This document shows, piece after piece, positions 34,842-44,567 of a stretch of DNA of 64,000 bases (its first letter is position 1; each line of letters opens with the position of its first letter). Source of the stretch: Marisediminicola sp963756375 (GTDB taxonomy: Bacteria; Actinomycetota; Actinomycetes; Actinomycetales; Microbacteriaceae); the NCBI GenBank assembly GCA_963756375.1, contig CAVWNJ010000005.1, positions 496,001 through 560,000 of the forward strand, read 5' to 3'. The notes beneath the pieces were generated by a model, which saw only the letters and a list, made by a program, of their open reading frames with translations, made no database searches and was not told the origin of the DNA. Position numbers and translations under genes: made by a program.

Positions 34842-35345
34842 TCAGTCGTCGTCCTTGTCTTTGCCTTTGTTCTTGCCGTTGCCGTTGCCGTTGCCTTTGT
34901 CGGCGGCCTTGTCGGCGGCAGCCTTGTCGGCGGCAGCCTGTTCCGCCGCAGCCTGATCGGCTGCCGCCTGCTGCGCTGCAGCCTGTTCCGCCGCGGCCTG
35001 TTCGGCTGCCGCTTTCTCGGCGGCGGCCTGTTCCGCCGCCGCCTGGGCAGCCGCAGCAGCTTGCGCTATCGCGGCATCGAGGTCGGCCTGCACGAGGTCT
35101 GCCGATGACAGGATGCTGCGATGGCGGGCCTCGGTGATGTCTCCGCTCGCCAGCGCCGCATCGGCCGCGGCCCGCAACTCGGCGAGGTGCACCGCAGCGC
35201 CGGCGAAATCCGAGTCGGCCGACGACTGGGCAACCGCGAGCACATCGGCCTGCAGGGCGGCTGCTGCGTCGGCGGTGTAGTCAGGCGTCGACGAGCATCC
35301 GGCGAGGGCGAAGACGCACAGGGTGGCGGCGATGAGTCTGATCAT
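34842..35345 (-). CDS. Ala-rich coiled-coil lipoprotein coupled to a Ser/Thr kinase
   Basis: 167 residues. Its ATG overlaps the kinase stop (ATGA); the open frame upstream is a shadow of the kinase. Lipobox LAGC with Cys17. Residues about 25-90 look like a helical bundle; residues 95-150 are QAAAEQ/KAAAEQ/DKAAAD repeats, a charged Ala-rich coiled coil, ending in a Gly-Asn-Lys-Asp tail. The mature protein sits outside the membrane. It may act as the detached sensor or binding subunit of the kinase, which has only a short outside tail. Confidence 0.8.
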   Translation of the reverse strand: MIRLIAATLCVFALAGCSSTPDYTADAAAALQADVLAVAQSSADSDFAGAAVHLAELRAAADAALASGDITEARHRSILSSADLVQADLDAAIAQAAAAAQAAAEQAAAEKAAAEQAAAEQAAAQQAAADQAAAEQAAADKAAADKAADKGNGNGNGKNKGKDKDDD

Positions 35346-36709
35346 GGTGCGACGCTGTCCTGAAGCTGGGTGAGGTGATCCCCGAGAGGCCCTTCGACCA
35401 CCGGGTAGTCGACGGGCTCTGGTGGCGGGGTCGCGGTGGTGGATCGCACGATGTTCGCAACGACGATGCCCGCCGCGAGCAGCGCCAGCACGGTAGCGAC
35501 GATGAGAAGGATGCGCCGACGCGCAAGCGGTCCACCGAGGGGGCGCGATGGTGCTGGGCCGGGCTCGACCTCGGCGCGGTCCGCGCCGTCGACCGGTGCG
35601 GCGTCGGCGGCCGGCGCAGCAGGGCGTAGCGCTTCCGTGGTGGCTGCCGTGGTGGTGCTCGAGAGCGTCGCCGTCGCGGCCCCGATCGGAGGCTGGGCGA
35701 TCGTCGCGAGGTCCGCGGCGTCGCCAGGCAGCGGCATCGGCACCGACGCTGGCACGGTTGCAGAGTCGGATGAGGGCGCCGACATCCGCATCGTCGCGGT
35801 GGCTGCTTCGGTCGTCGCGGGAAGCACGGCGGTGAGGGACATCACATCCGGGTCCGCATCCGTGTCCCCGCCGACGTACGACGCGGCAAGCCCCGCCAGC
35901 ACCCGTGCGGCATGGTCGATTCCGAGCCGCTCGGCCGGGTCTCTTCGGGTCATCCCGGTCAGCAGCGCGCCCCATTCCGGCCCGAGATCATCGGGAACGC
36001 GGGGGTCGCGCGAGATGCGGGCGGCGGCGGACTCCACGGCGGAGCCCGGGAACTCCCGAACGCCCGTAAGGCATTCCAGCAGGAGTAGCCCGAGCGAGTA
36101 GACGTCGCTCGAGGTTCCCACGTCCCTGCCGAGGGCCTGCTCGGGGCTGAGGTAGCCCGCCGTGCCGATCACGGAGCCGACTCCCGTGAGCCTGGTCGAG
36201 TCGACGATGCGCGCGATGCCGAAGTCGGCGAGTTTCGCGTGGACGACGCGGCGGTTGCCGCCCGTCTGCGGAATGAGCACGTTGGCGGGCTTGATGTCCC
36301 TGTGCACGATGCCGCGCTCGTGCACATGGGCCAGGGCGCTCGCGATGTCCGCGCCGACCTGAGCCGTCACGCGCGGTTCAAGAGCTCCCGAGGCGAGTTC
36401 CCGCCGGAGGTCGACGCCGGGCACGTATTCCATCACGAGCGATACGGCACCATCCTCGTGCGCGATCGCGTCGTAGAGCGTCACGAGAGCGGGGTGGTTG
36501 AGGCTCGCGAGCACGGTGATTTCGTCTTGCTGGCGGCGGAGGTCATCCACGTCGGCGAGACCCGCCGGAAAACTCTTGATGGCGACGGCGCGTCCGAGCA
36601 GCGTGTCATCCGCGAGCTTGACGACCGACATGCCGCCGCGACCGAGAACCGCCCGGACCCTGTACCGGTCGGCGATCAGGTCCTCTTCGGCACCGGTCGC
36701 TGTAGCCAT
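35342..36709 (-). CDS. Transmembrane Ser/Thr protein kinase with short extracellular tail
   Basis: 455 residues from ATG 36709 (MATATGAEEDL); the open frame further up is Arg-rich shadow. Catalytic elements are complete: GRGGMSVVK loop, Lys45 in VAIKSF, Asp138 in IVHRDIKPANVL, and LADFGIARI. A Thr/Ala-rich juxtamembrane stretch (about 280-385) leads to one span (RILLIVATVLALLAAGIVV), then only about 35 outside residues ending GPLGDHLTQLQDSV. No PASTA domains. It is divergent from rseP across 89 bp and co-transcribed with the lipoprotein. Confidence 0.92.
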   Translation of the reverse strand: MATATGAEEDLIADRYRVRAVLGRGGMSVVKLADDTLLGRAVAIKSFPAGLADVDDLRRQQDEITVLASLNHPALVTLYDAIAHEDGAVSLVMEYVPGVDLRRELASGALEPRVTAQVGADIASALAHVHERGIVHRDIKPANVLIPQTGGNRRVVHAKLADFGIARIVDSTRLTGVGSVIGTAGYLSPEQALGRDVGTSSDVYSLGLLLLECLTGVREFPGSAVESAAARISRDPRVPDDLGPEWGALLTGMTRRDPAERLGIDHAARVLAGLAASYVGGDTDADPDVMSLTAVLPATTEAATATMRMSAPSSDSATVPASVPMPLPGDAADLATIAQPPIGAATATLSSTTTAATTEALRPAAPAADAAPVDGADRAEVEPGPAPSRPLGGPLARRRILLIVATVLALLAAGIVVANIVRSTTATPPPEPVDYPVVEGPLGDHLTQLQDSVAP

Positions 36710-36798
36710 GATCCGTCCATGGTATTCGAGGTGGAGCGGGCCCGGCCCCCGGTCAGGGGCACAGCGGATCACGGGCGGTCCGCGGCTATCCTGAGCGG

Positions 36799-38127
36799 GT
36801 GGAAACGGTTCTTCTCTATGTGCTCGGCGTGGTCGTCGTCGTTGTCGGCATCGCCCTGTCCATCGGGTTGCATGAGCTCGGGCACTTCGTTCCCGCAAAG
36901 CTGTTCGGGGTGCGGGTCGGACAGTTCATGATCGGTTTCGGCCCCACCATCGTCTCGCGCCGTCGTGGCGAGACCGAGTTCGGAATCAAGGCCATCCCAC
37001 TCGGCGGCTACATCTCCATGGCCGGCATGTACCCGCCGGCCGCGGAGGGCGAGAAGGCCAGAACGGCGAGCACCGGCTTCTTCCAGACCATGGTGCAGGA
37101 TGCCCGCGCAGCGAGCGCCGACACTGTGCTTGCCGGCGACGAGCACCGCACCTTCTACCGACTGCCCATCTGGAAGCGCATCATCATCATGCTCGGCGGG
37201 CCGTTCATGAACCTCGTCATCGCGGTCGTGCTCTACGCCGTGGTGCTGGCCGGTTTCGGTGTTCCGCAGCAGAGCACCACTGTCGGTAGCGTCTCGGCGT
37301 GTGTGCTCCCCGCGACGAGCGAACGGCAGGAGTGCCAGGCGGGCGATCCGGCAGCGCCGGGCGCCGAGGCCGGACTGCTGCCGGGCGACCGGCTGATGAC
37401 TCTCGCCGGCGTGCAGATCGATTCGTGGGCCGAGGCGACCAGCGTCATCCGGGAGAACGCCGGCCAGTCGATTCCCGTCGAGGTGATGCGGGAGGGCGAC
37501 GTCATCGAACTCACCGCAACACCGAGCCTCAGCGAGCGTTACGTGTTCGACGAGAGCGGCGCGATCGTGGAGGATGCCAACGGCGACCCCGTGACCGAGG
37601 AGGTCGGTTTCCTCGGCATCGGGTCGGCGACGGAGGTCGTGCAGCAGCCCCTCACGGCCGTGTTCCCCGTCGTCGGCGACAACATGGCGAGGGTCGCCGA
37701 GCTCATCCTCCATCTGCCCCAGCGGCTCGTGGATGTCGCGGATGCGGCCTTCGGGCCGGGGGAGCGCGACCCGAACGGCCCGATCAGCGTCGTCGGGGTA
37801 GGTCGAGTCGCCGGCGAGATCGCGACCATCAACAGCATCCCGATCGCCGACCGTCTCTCGGCGCTCATCGGTATTCTCGCGTCGCTCAACATCGCGCTCA
37901 TGGTGTTCAACCTGGTGCCGCTGATGCCGCTGGACGGTGGACACGTTGCGGGTGCGCTGTTCGAGGGCGCCCGTCGCTTCCTGGCGAAAACCTTCCGCAG
38001 GAAGGATCCGGGTCCCGTCGACACCGCGAAACTGGTTCCCCTCACCCTGACCGTCGTGATGATCCTCGGTGCGATGAGCGTGCTGCTCATCTACGCCGAC
38101 ATCGTGAAGCCCATCTCGATCTTCTAG
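36799..38127 (+). CDS. rseP: Site-2 intramembrane zinc metalloprotease (RseP family)
   Basis: 442 residues from GTG 36799. The zinc site is IGLHELGHFV (His25, Glu26, His29) in the first membrane span. A central PDZ domain lies around AEAGLLPGDRLMTLAGV, and the second active-site motif is LVPLMPLDGGHVAGAL in a C-terminal span. It cleaves transmembrane anti-sigma factors or signal peptides within the membrane. The order dxr, rseP, ispG, proS is common in actinobacteria and supports the call. The 3' end runs directly into a repeat array. Confidence 0.93.
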   Translation: METVLLYVLGVVVVVVGIALSIGLHELGHFVPAKLFGVRVGQFMIGFGPTIVSRRRGETEFGIKAIPLGGYISMAGMYPPAAEGEKARTASTGFFQTMVQDARAASADTVLAGDEHRTFYRLPIWKRIIIMLGGPFMNLVIAVVLYAVVLAGFGVPQQSTTVGSVSACVLPATSERQECQAGDPAAPGAEAGLLPGDRLMTLAGVQIDSWAEATSVIRENAGQSIPVEVMREGDVIELTATPSLSERYVFDESGAIVEDANGDPVTEEVGFLGIGSATEVVQQPLTAVFPVVGDNMARVAELILHLPQRLVDVADAAFGPGERDPNGPISVVGVGRVAGEIATINSIPIADRLSALIGILASLNIALMVFNLVPLMPLDGGHVAGALFEGARRFLAKTFRRKDPGPVDTAKLVPLTLTVVMILGAMSVLLIYADIVKPISIF

Positions 38128-38155
38128 CGCCGCCCGGGCGCCCCGCCCCGCCGCC

Positions 38156-38646
38156 GGTCGAGCGCCCCCGTTGGTCGAGCTTGTCGAGACCTCCGCTGGT
38201 CGAGCACCCCCGCTGGTCGAGCTTGTCGAGACCTCCGCTGGTCGAGCACCCCCGCCGGTCGAGCTGTCGAGACCTCCGTCGGTCGAGCACCCCGCCGGTC
38301 GAGCGTGTCGAGACCTCCGTCGGTCGAGCACCCCCGCCGGTCGAGCTTGTCGAGACCTCCGTCGCGGATCGCGCGCACCCCCGCTGGTCGAGCCTGTCGA
38401 GACCTCCGCCGGTCGAGCACCCCCGCCGGTCGAGCTTGTCGAGACCTCCGTCCGGCTCGAGCACCCCCGCCGGTCGAGCTTGTCGAGACCTCCATCCGGA
38501 TCTCGACAGGCTCGATCAGCGGTGCGCTGCCGGTCGCGCAACCCCGCTGGTCGAGCTTGTCGAGACCTCCGTCCGGATCTCGACGGGCTCGATCAGCGGT
38601 GTGCTGCTGTTCGCGCGACCCCGCCGGTCGAGCTTGTCGAGACCCT
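38156..38646 (+). repeat. REP-like palindromic repeat array, left of GIY-YIG gene
   Basis: About ten copies of GGTCGAGCTTGTCGAGACC and close variants (one lacks a T at the centre, others have C or G for T). They alternate with partial copies of the form CTGGTCGAGCACCCC, so the period is near 42 bp. Two copies of the opposite orientation, GATCTCGACAGGCTCGATC (38497 and 38573 regions), stand next to forward copies and would form long hairpins. All frames read through with artificial low-complexity peptides. The array fills the whole rseP to GIY-YIG gap. Confidence 0.9.
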
Positions 38647-38687
38647 GTTGACAACGAGACACGGCCCCGCAGGCACTGCCCCACACT

Positions 38688-38993
38688 ATGCAGATGCCGT
38701 ACACCTACATCCTCGAGTGTGCCGACGGCTCGTTCTATGTCGGCAGCACATGGGACCTCGAACTCCGGTTCGCGCAGCATCAATCCGGGGTGGTCAAGGG
38801 ATACACATCGCGCCGCCTGCCGGTGCGCCTCGTCTATGCAGAGGAGTTCGATCGCGTCGACGAGGCATATGAGCGCGAGAAGCAGATTCAGAACTGGTCA
38901 CGGGCGAAGCGGAGAGCACTCATCGACGGTCGGTTCGGCGATCTGCCCGGCCTGAGCAGGGCGCGGGAACGCTCGGATGACGCTGCGGATTGA
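38688..38993 (+). CDS. Small GIY-YIG nuclease-domain protein (YhbQ/UPF0213-like)
   Basis: 101 residues from ATG 38688. The domain core is complete: YTYILECADGSFYVGSTWDL (GIY-YIG strands as TYI and YVG), followed by the Arg helix ELRFAQHQSG and the Glu in RLVYAEEFDR, with KQIQNWSRAKRRALI at the C-terminus. Single-domain members cut DNA with a metal ion; roles are mostly unclear. Its stop codon touches the first unit of the right repeat array, and the left array ends 41 bp before its start. The gene and both arrays may be one genetic unit. Confidence 0.9.
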   Translation: MQMPYTYILECADGSFYVGSTWDLELRFAQHQSGVVKGYTSRRLPVRLVYAEEFDRVDEAYEREKQIQNWSRAKRRALIDGRFGDLPGLSRARERSDDAAD

Positions 38994-39370
38994 GATCTCG
39001 ACAGGCTCGATCAGCGGTGGTGCTCGGGATCTCGACAGGCTCGATCAGCGGTGGGTGCTCGGGATCTCGACGGGCTCGATCGGCGGGGGTGCTCGGGATC
39101 TCGACAGGCTCGATCGGCGGTGGGGTCGGCGGGGGTGGCGGGATCTCGACAGGCTCGATCGGCGGTGGGTGCTCGGGATCTCGACAGGCTCGATCAGCGG
39201 TGGGGGTCGGGATCTCGACAGGCTCGATCGGCGGGGTGCTCGGGATCTCGACAGGCTCGATCGGCGGGGGGCTCGGGATCTCGACAGGCTCGATCGGCGG
39301 GGAGGCTCGGGATCTCGACAGGCTCGATCAGCGGGGAGGCTCGATCGGCGGGGGTGCTCGATCAGCGGGG
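38994..39370 (-). repeat. REP-like palindromic repeat array, right of GIY-YIG gene, inverted relative to the left array
   Basis: Ten copies of GATCTCGACAGGCTCGATC (A/G at one site) begin at 38994, 39028, 39063, 39097, 39142, 39177, 39211, 39244, 39277 and 39311, spaced 33-35 bp with one 45-bp gap. Partial CTCGATCGGCGGGG copies follow to 39370. The reverse complement matches the left-array unit with a few fixed differences. The spacers are themselves near-identical (AGCGGTGGGTGCTCGG), so this is not a CRISPR array. It ends 58 bp before ispG. Confidence 0.9.
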
Positions 39371-39428
39371 GCGCGCGGCAGGGACGGCGCGCGGGGCGTT
39401 GCCCAGCGGCCCGTCGTAGACTCGGGGC

Positions 39429-40577
39429 GTGCCTGCAGTCAACCTCGGAATGCCCAAAGCCCCCAACGTGCTCACCCCTCGCAGGGCCACGCGCCAGATC
39501 AAGGTCGGCTCGGTCGGCGTCGGCAGCGAGTCACGAGTGAGCGTGCAGTCGATGACGACCACGCAGACCACCAACATCAACGCCACCCTGCAGCAGATCG
39601 CAGAGCTCACCGCGACCGGGTGCGACATCGTGCGCGTCGCCGTGCCCCACCAGGATGACGCCGATGTGCTGCACATCATCGCCGCGAAGAGCCAGATCCC
39701 GGTCATCGCCGACATCCACTTCCAGCCGCGCTATGTGTACACGGCCATCGACGCCGGCGTGGGCGCGGTGCGCGTGAACCCGGGCAACATCCGCAAGTTC
39801 GACGACCAGGTGGGCAAGATCGCCGCGGCGGCAAAGGCCGCCGGCGTGAGCATCCGGATCGGCGTGAACGCCGGCTCCCTCGAGCCCACCCTGCTGCAGA
39901 AGTACGGCAAGGCGACCCCCGAGGCGCTCGTGGAGAGCGCCGTCTGGGAGGCGGGCCTGTTCGAGGAACACGACTTCCACGACTTCAAGATCTCTGTGAA
40001 GCACAACGACCCGGTCACCATGGTGAAGGCGTATCGCCTGCTCGCCGAGCGGGGCGATTGGCCGCTGCACCTCGGCGTCACCGAGGCCGGCCCAGCGTTC
40101 CAGGGCACCATCAAGAGCGCGACCGCGTTCGGCGTGCTCCTCGGCGAGGGAATCGGTGACACCATCCGTGTCTCGCTGTCGGCGCCGCCCGCTGAAGAGG
40201 TGAAGGTGGGCCTGCAGATTCTGCAGTCCCTCGGCCTGCGCGAGCGCACCCTCGAGATCGTCTCCTGCCCGAGCTGCGGCCGCGCCCAGGTCGATGTCTA
40301 CACACTCGCCGACGATGTGACCGCGGGGCTCGAAGGCATGACGGTGCCGCTCCGCGTCGCGGTGATGGGATGCGTCGTGAACGGCCCGGGCGAGGCTCGC
40401 GAAGCCGACCTCGGTGTGGCGAGCGGCAACGGCCGCGGCCAGATCTTCGTCAAGGGCGAGGTCATCAAGACGGTGCCCGAGGCGGACATCGTGAAGACCC
40501 TGATCGAGGAGGCCAACCGTCTCGCGGCGGAAATGCCGCCCGGTGCCCTCGGTTCGCCTGAGGTCGTCACGACCTGA
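39429..40577 (+). CDS. ispG: 4-hydroxy-3-methylbut-2-enyl diphosphate synthase
   Basis: 382 residues from GTG 39429. The three [4Fe-4S] ligands are in SCPSCGRAQ and GCVVNGPGEAR; the barrel has VQSMTTTQTTNI and ADIHFQPRY. It converts methylerythritol cyclodiphosphate to HMBPP, the penultimate MEP step, using reduced flavodoxin or ferredoxin. The 58 bp between the repeat array and the start must contain its promoter unless it is read through from rseP. Confidence 0.96.
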   Translation: MPAVNLGMPKAPNVLTPRRATRQIKVGSVGVGSESRVSVQSMTTTQTTNINATLQQIAELTATGCDIVRVAVPHQDDADVLHIIAAKSQIPVIADIHFQPRYVYTAIDAGVGAVRVNPGNIRKFDDQVGKIAAAAKAAGVSIRIGVNAGSLEPTLLQKYGKATPEALVESAVWEAGLFEEHDFHDFKISVKHNDPVTMVKAYRLLAERGDWPLHLGVTEAGPAFQGTIKSATAFGVLLGEGIGDTIRVSLSAPPAEEVKVGLQILQSLGLRERTLEIVSCPSCGRAQVDVYTLADDVTAGLEGMTVPLRVAVMGCVVNGPGEAREADLGVASGNGRGQIFVKGEVIKTVPEADIVKTLIEEANRLAAEMPPGALGSPEVVTT

Positions 40578-40620
40578 TCCGACTCCGCGGAGTCATCCGC
40601 CGGTGGGCCGCGAAGCTAGC

Positions 40621-42429
40621 ATGGAGCGCGTGCCTACACGCCTGTCGCAGCTTTTCGTCCGAACCCTCCGAGAGGACCCGGCGGATGCCGAGGTCCAGAG
40701 CCACCGGTTGCTGGTGCGGGCAGGCTACATCCGCCGTCAGGCCCCCGGAGTGTTCGCCTGGCTGCCGCTCGGCCTCAAGGTGCGGCGCAAGATCGAGGCG
40801 GTCATTCGCGAGGAGATGGCCTCCGCCGGAGCCCAGGAAGTGCACTTCCCGGCGCTTCTCCCGCGCGAGCCCTACGAACTGACCGGCCGCTGGAGCAAGT
40901 ACGGCGACGGCATCTTCCGCCTGAAGGACCGTAAGGATGCGGATTACCTGCTCGCGCCGACCCACGAGGAGGTCTTCACCCTCATGGTGAAAGACCTCTA
41001 CGGCTCGTACAAGGACCTTCCCCTCACGATCTATCAGATCCAGGACAAGTACCGCGACGAGGCACGTCCCCGGGCTGGGCTCCTGCGCGGTCGCGAGTTC
41101 TCCATGAAGGACGCCTACTCCTTCGACTACACCGACGAGGGACTCGACGCCTCGTACCAGAGCCAGCGAGACGCCTACGAGCGCATCTTCCAGCGCCTCG
41201 GACTCGAATACGCGATCGTGAACGCCGACTCGGGTCTCATGGGCGGTGCGCGAAGCGAAGAGTTCCTGCATCCGACCCCCATCGGTGAGGACAGCTTCGT
41301 GCGCACCGACGGCGGGTACGCGGCGAATGTCGAGGCGTTCCGCACGGTCGTGCCCGACGCGCTGCCGATCGAGGGACTCCCGGATGCCGTGGTGTTCGAT
41401 TCGCCGGCCACTCCCACGATCGCAACCCTCGTGGACCTCGCAAACGCACAGCAGCCCCGCGCGGACGGTCGACCATGGACCGCCGCCGACACGCTGAAGA
41501 ACGTCGTGATCGCGCTCACGCATGTCGACGGCACCCGCGAGCTCGTGGTGATCGGGCTCCCGGGCGACCGCGACGTGGACCTCAAGCGGGTCGAGGTCGC
41601 CTTCGCCCCCGCCGAGGTCGAGGCCGCGAACGAGGCAGACTTCGCCCGTCATCCCGAGCTCGTCAAGGGCTACATCGGCCCGTGGTCTGCAGCCGGACCG
41701 GTGCTGGGTGCAGGAACCGGTGGTGAGGATGACGCCCCGGCATCGTCGTCCGGCATCCGCTTCTTCCTCGACCCGCGCATCGTCGACGGCACGCAGTGGA
41801 TGACCGGGGCGAACGAGCACGAGAAGCACGTGCTCGGGTTGGTCGCCGGGCGCGACTTCGCAGGCGACGGTCCGATCGAGGCGGCCGAGGTGCGTGCCGG
41901 AGACCCGGCGCCCGACGGCTCCGGCCCCATCGAGATCGCCCGCGGTATGGAGATCGGGCACGTCTTCCAGCTCGGTCGATTCTTCGCCGAGGCGCTCGGA
42001 CTCAAGGTGCTCAACGAGAACGGCAAACTCGTCACCGTGACCATGGGGTCCTACGGCATCGGGGTGACCCGCATCCTCGCGGTCATCGCCGAGTCCAACA
42101 ACGACGACCGTGGCCTCATCTGGCCCGCAAATGTGTCGCCGTTCGACGTGCACGTGATCGCGGCGACCAACGGGCAGGAGATCCACAGCGTGTCGGAGGA
42201 TGTCGCGAAGCGGCTCGAAGACCGTGGCCTCGACGTGCTGCTGGATGACCGACCGAAGGTGTCTCCCGGAGTGAAGTTCGGCGATGCAGAACTCATCGGG
42301 GTGCCGACCATCGTTATTGTGGGTCGTGGCGCCGTCGACGGAAACGTCGAGCTCTGGGACCGTCGAAGCGGCGAACGGAGCACGGTCCCGATCGGCGACA
42401 TCGTCGATCTGGTGGCATCCAGAAACTGA
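40621..42429 (+). CDS. proS: Prolyl-tRNA synthetase (bacterial type with editing insertion)
   Basis: 602 residues from ATG 40621, 43 bp after ispG. Class II motifs: PTHEEVFTLMVKDL, motif 2 RDEARPRAGLLRGREFSMKD and motif 3 GSYGIGVTRILAVIAES. A long insertion (about residues 225-400) between motifs 2 and 3 is the YbaK-like editing domain that clears alanyl-tRNAPro. The C-terminal anticodon-binding domain is DVHVIAATNGQEI onwards. Two stacked terminator hairpins follow. Confidence 0.96.
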   Translation: MERVPTRLSQLFVRTLREDPADAEVQSHRLLVRAGYIRRQAPGVFAWLPLGLKVRRKIEAVIREEMASAGAQEVHFPALLPREPYELTGRWSKYGDGIFRLKDRKDADYLLAPTHEEVFTLMVKDLYGSYKDLPLTIYQIQDKYRDEARPRAGLLRGREFSMKDAYSFDYTDEGLDASYQSQRDAYERIFQRLGLEYAIVNADSGLMGGARSEEFLHPTPIGEDSFVRTDGGYAANVEAFRTVVPDALPIEGLPDAVVFDSPATPTIATLVDLANAQQPRADGRPWTAADTLKNVVIALTHVDGTRELVVIGLPGDRDVDLKRVEVAFAPAEVEAANEADFARHPELVKGYIGPWSAAGPVLGAGTGGEDDAPASSSGIRFFLDPRIVDGTQWMTGANEHEKHVLGLVAGRDFAGDGPIEAAEVRAGDPAPDGSGPIEIARGMEIGHVFQLGRFFAEALGLKVLNENGKLVTVTMGSYGIGVTRILAVIAESNNDDRGLIWPANVSPFDVHVIAATNGQEIHSVSEDVAKRLEDRGLDVLLDDRPKVSPGVKFGDAELIGVPTIVIVGRGAVDGNVELWDRRSGERSTVPIGDIVDLVASRN

Positions 42430-42454
42430 CCCCCGGCCTGGCCCGCGGCCGGGG
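42430..42454 (+). terminator. First of two terminator hairpins after proS
   Basis: An 8-bp GC-rich stem (CCCCGGCC with GGCCGGGG, loop TGGCCCGC) sits directly after the proS stop. No T-tract. Confidence 0.65.
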
Positions 42455-42456
42455 TG

Positions 42457-42478
42457 ATCACGGGCCCGAACCCGTGAT
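42457..42478 (+). terminator. Second terminator hairpin after proS
   Basis: A perfect 8-bp stem ATCACGGG / CCCGTGAT with the 6-base loop CCCGAA, 2 bp after the first hairpin. Together they insulate the MoxR/VWA cluster from the ispG-proS transcript. Confidence 0.65.
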
Positions 42479-42552
42479 GCAATACCCCGCACCACCCTGG
42501 CCCGCACATCCCGAACGAGTCAGAGCAGACAATTCCAGAAGGGTAGAACCCC

Positions 42553-43638
<1,086 letters not shown>

Positions 43639-43649
43639 CCCGCTGTTTC

Positions 43650-44567
43650 ATGGTCACTCTGCTGAGAAAGGTCAAGACCCGTCTGACCATTCACGCGCAC
43701 CGCAAGGTGCGCGGGCTGCTCGAGGGCGAATACACCTCGATCTTCCACGGCCGGAGCATCGAGTTCGACGACCTCAGGCACTACGTGCCCGGAGACGAAC
43801 TGAAGGACATCGACTGGAAGGCGACCGCTCGCATCGGCGCCCCGATGACCAGGCGGTACATCGCGTCGCGCAAGCACACGATCCTGCTCGTCACCGACAT
43901 CGGGCGCAACATGGCGGCGCTCGCACCGAGTGGTGAGCGCAAGATCGACATCGCGATCTTTGCCGCAGGGGTGATCGGCCACCTCGCCGCGAAGCACGGC
44001 GACCTGGTTGGACTCGTCGCGGGCGATGCCGAGCATTCCGAATTCCGCCGCCCCGAATCGACCGAGGCGCACCTCGAGCGACTGCTGCAGGTGTTGCACA
44101 CCCGCACGTCGCTCGACTCGCCCAAGAGCGACCTGCTGCGTCAGCTCGGCTATGTCGCCAAGAGCTTCAGGCGGCGGATGATCCTCTTCGTGATCGCCGA
44201 CGACCGCCCCCTCGACGCTCCCGAGGTGGCATTGCTACGCCGACTCACCGTGCAGCACGAGGTGATCTGGCTCACGATCGGCGACGCCGACCCGATGCGC
44301 CGCGACTGGATATCGGAGGACATGCACGATGTGGACGGCGGCCTGCCGCTGCCGTCGTTCCTCCGATCGAGCGACGCCCTCCGGCGCGAATTCGCCGCTG
44401 CCACGCTCACCGAACGCGCGGCGACCGACCAGATCTTCGACTCGCTCGCCATCATGCGGCGCAGGGTCGAGAGCGAAGCCGACGTGGTGCCTGGGCTCCT
44501 GCGCCTGCTCGACTCCCATCGACACGCGCTTGCGAGCACAGCACGGGGCAGCAATGCCAGACGGTAA
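43650..44567 (+). CDS. DUF58-domain protein (Bat cluster)
   Basis: 305 residues from ATG 43650, 11 bp after moxR. It lacks membrane spans, unlike the DUF58 protein at 15110. The signature reads DLRHYVPGDELKDIDWKATA, followed by TRRYIASRKHTILLVTDIGR, a VWA-like metal-binding fold. Probably a soluble MoxR client. It overlaps the next gene by 14 bp. Confidence 0.9.
   Translation: MVTLLRKVKTRLTIHAHRKVRGLLEGEYTSIFHGRSIEFDDLRHYVPGDELKDIDWKATARIGAPMTRRYIASRKHTILLVTDIGRNMAALAPSGERKIDIAIFAAGVIGHLAAKHGDLVGLVAGDAEHSEFRRPESTEAHLERLLQVLHTRTSLDSPKSDLLRQLGYVAKSFRRRMILFVIADDRPLDAPEVALLRRLTVQHEVIWLTIGDADPMRRDWISEDMHDVDGGLPLPSFLRSSDALRREFAAATLTERAATDQIFDSLAIMRRRVESEADVVPGLLRLLDSHRHALASTARGSNARR

Noticed and set aside
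38994..39370. CRISPR array
   Set aside because: Units are 19 bp, the intervals of about 15 bp are themselves repeated, and no cas genes occur.
38171..39540. Open frames across the repeat arrays (peptides with repeated DLDRLD, STGSI or VELVET)
   Set aside because: They only translate the palindromic repeats and occur in several frames on both strands.
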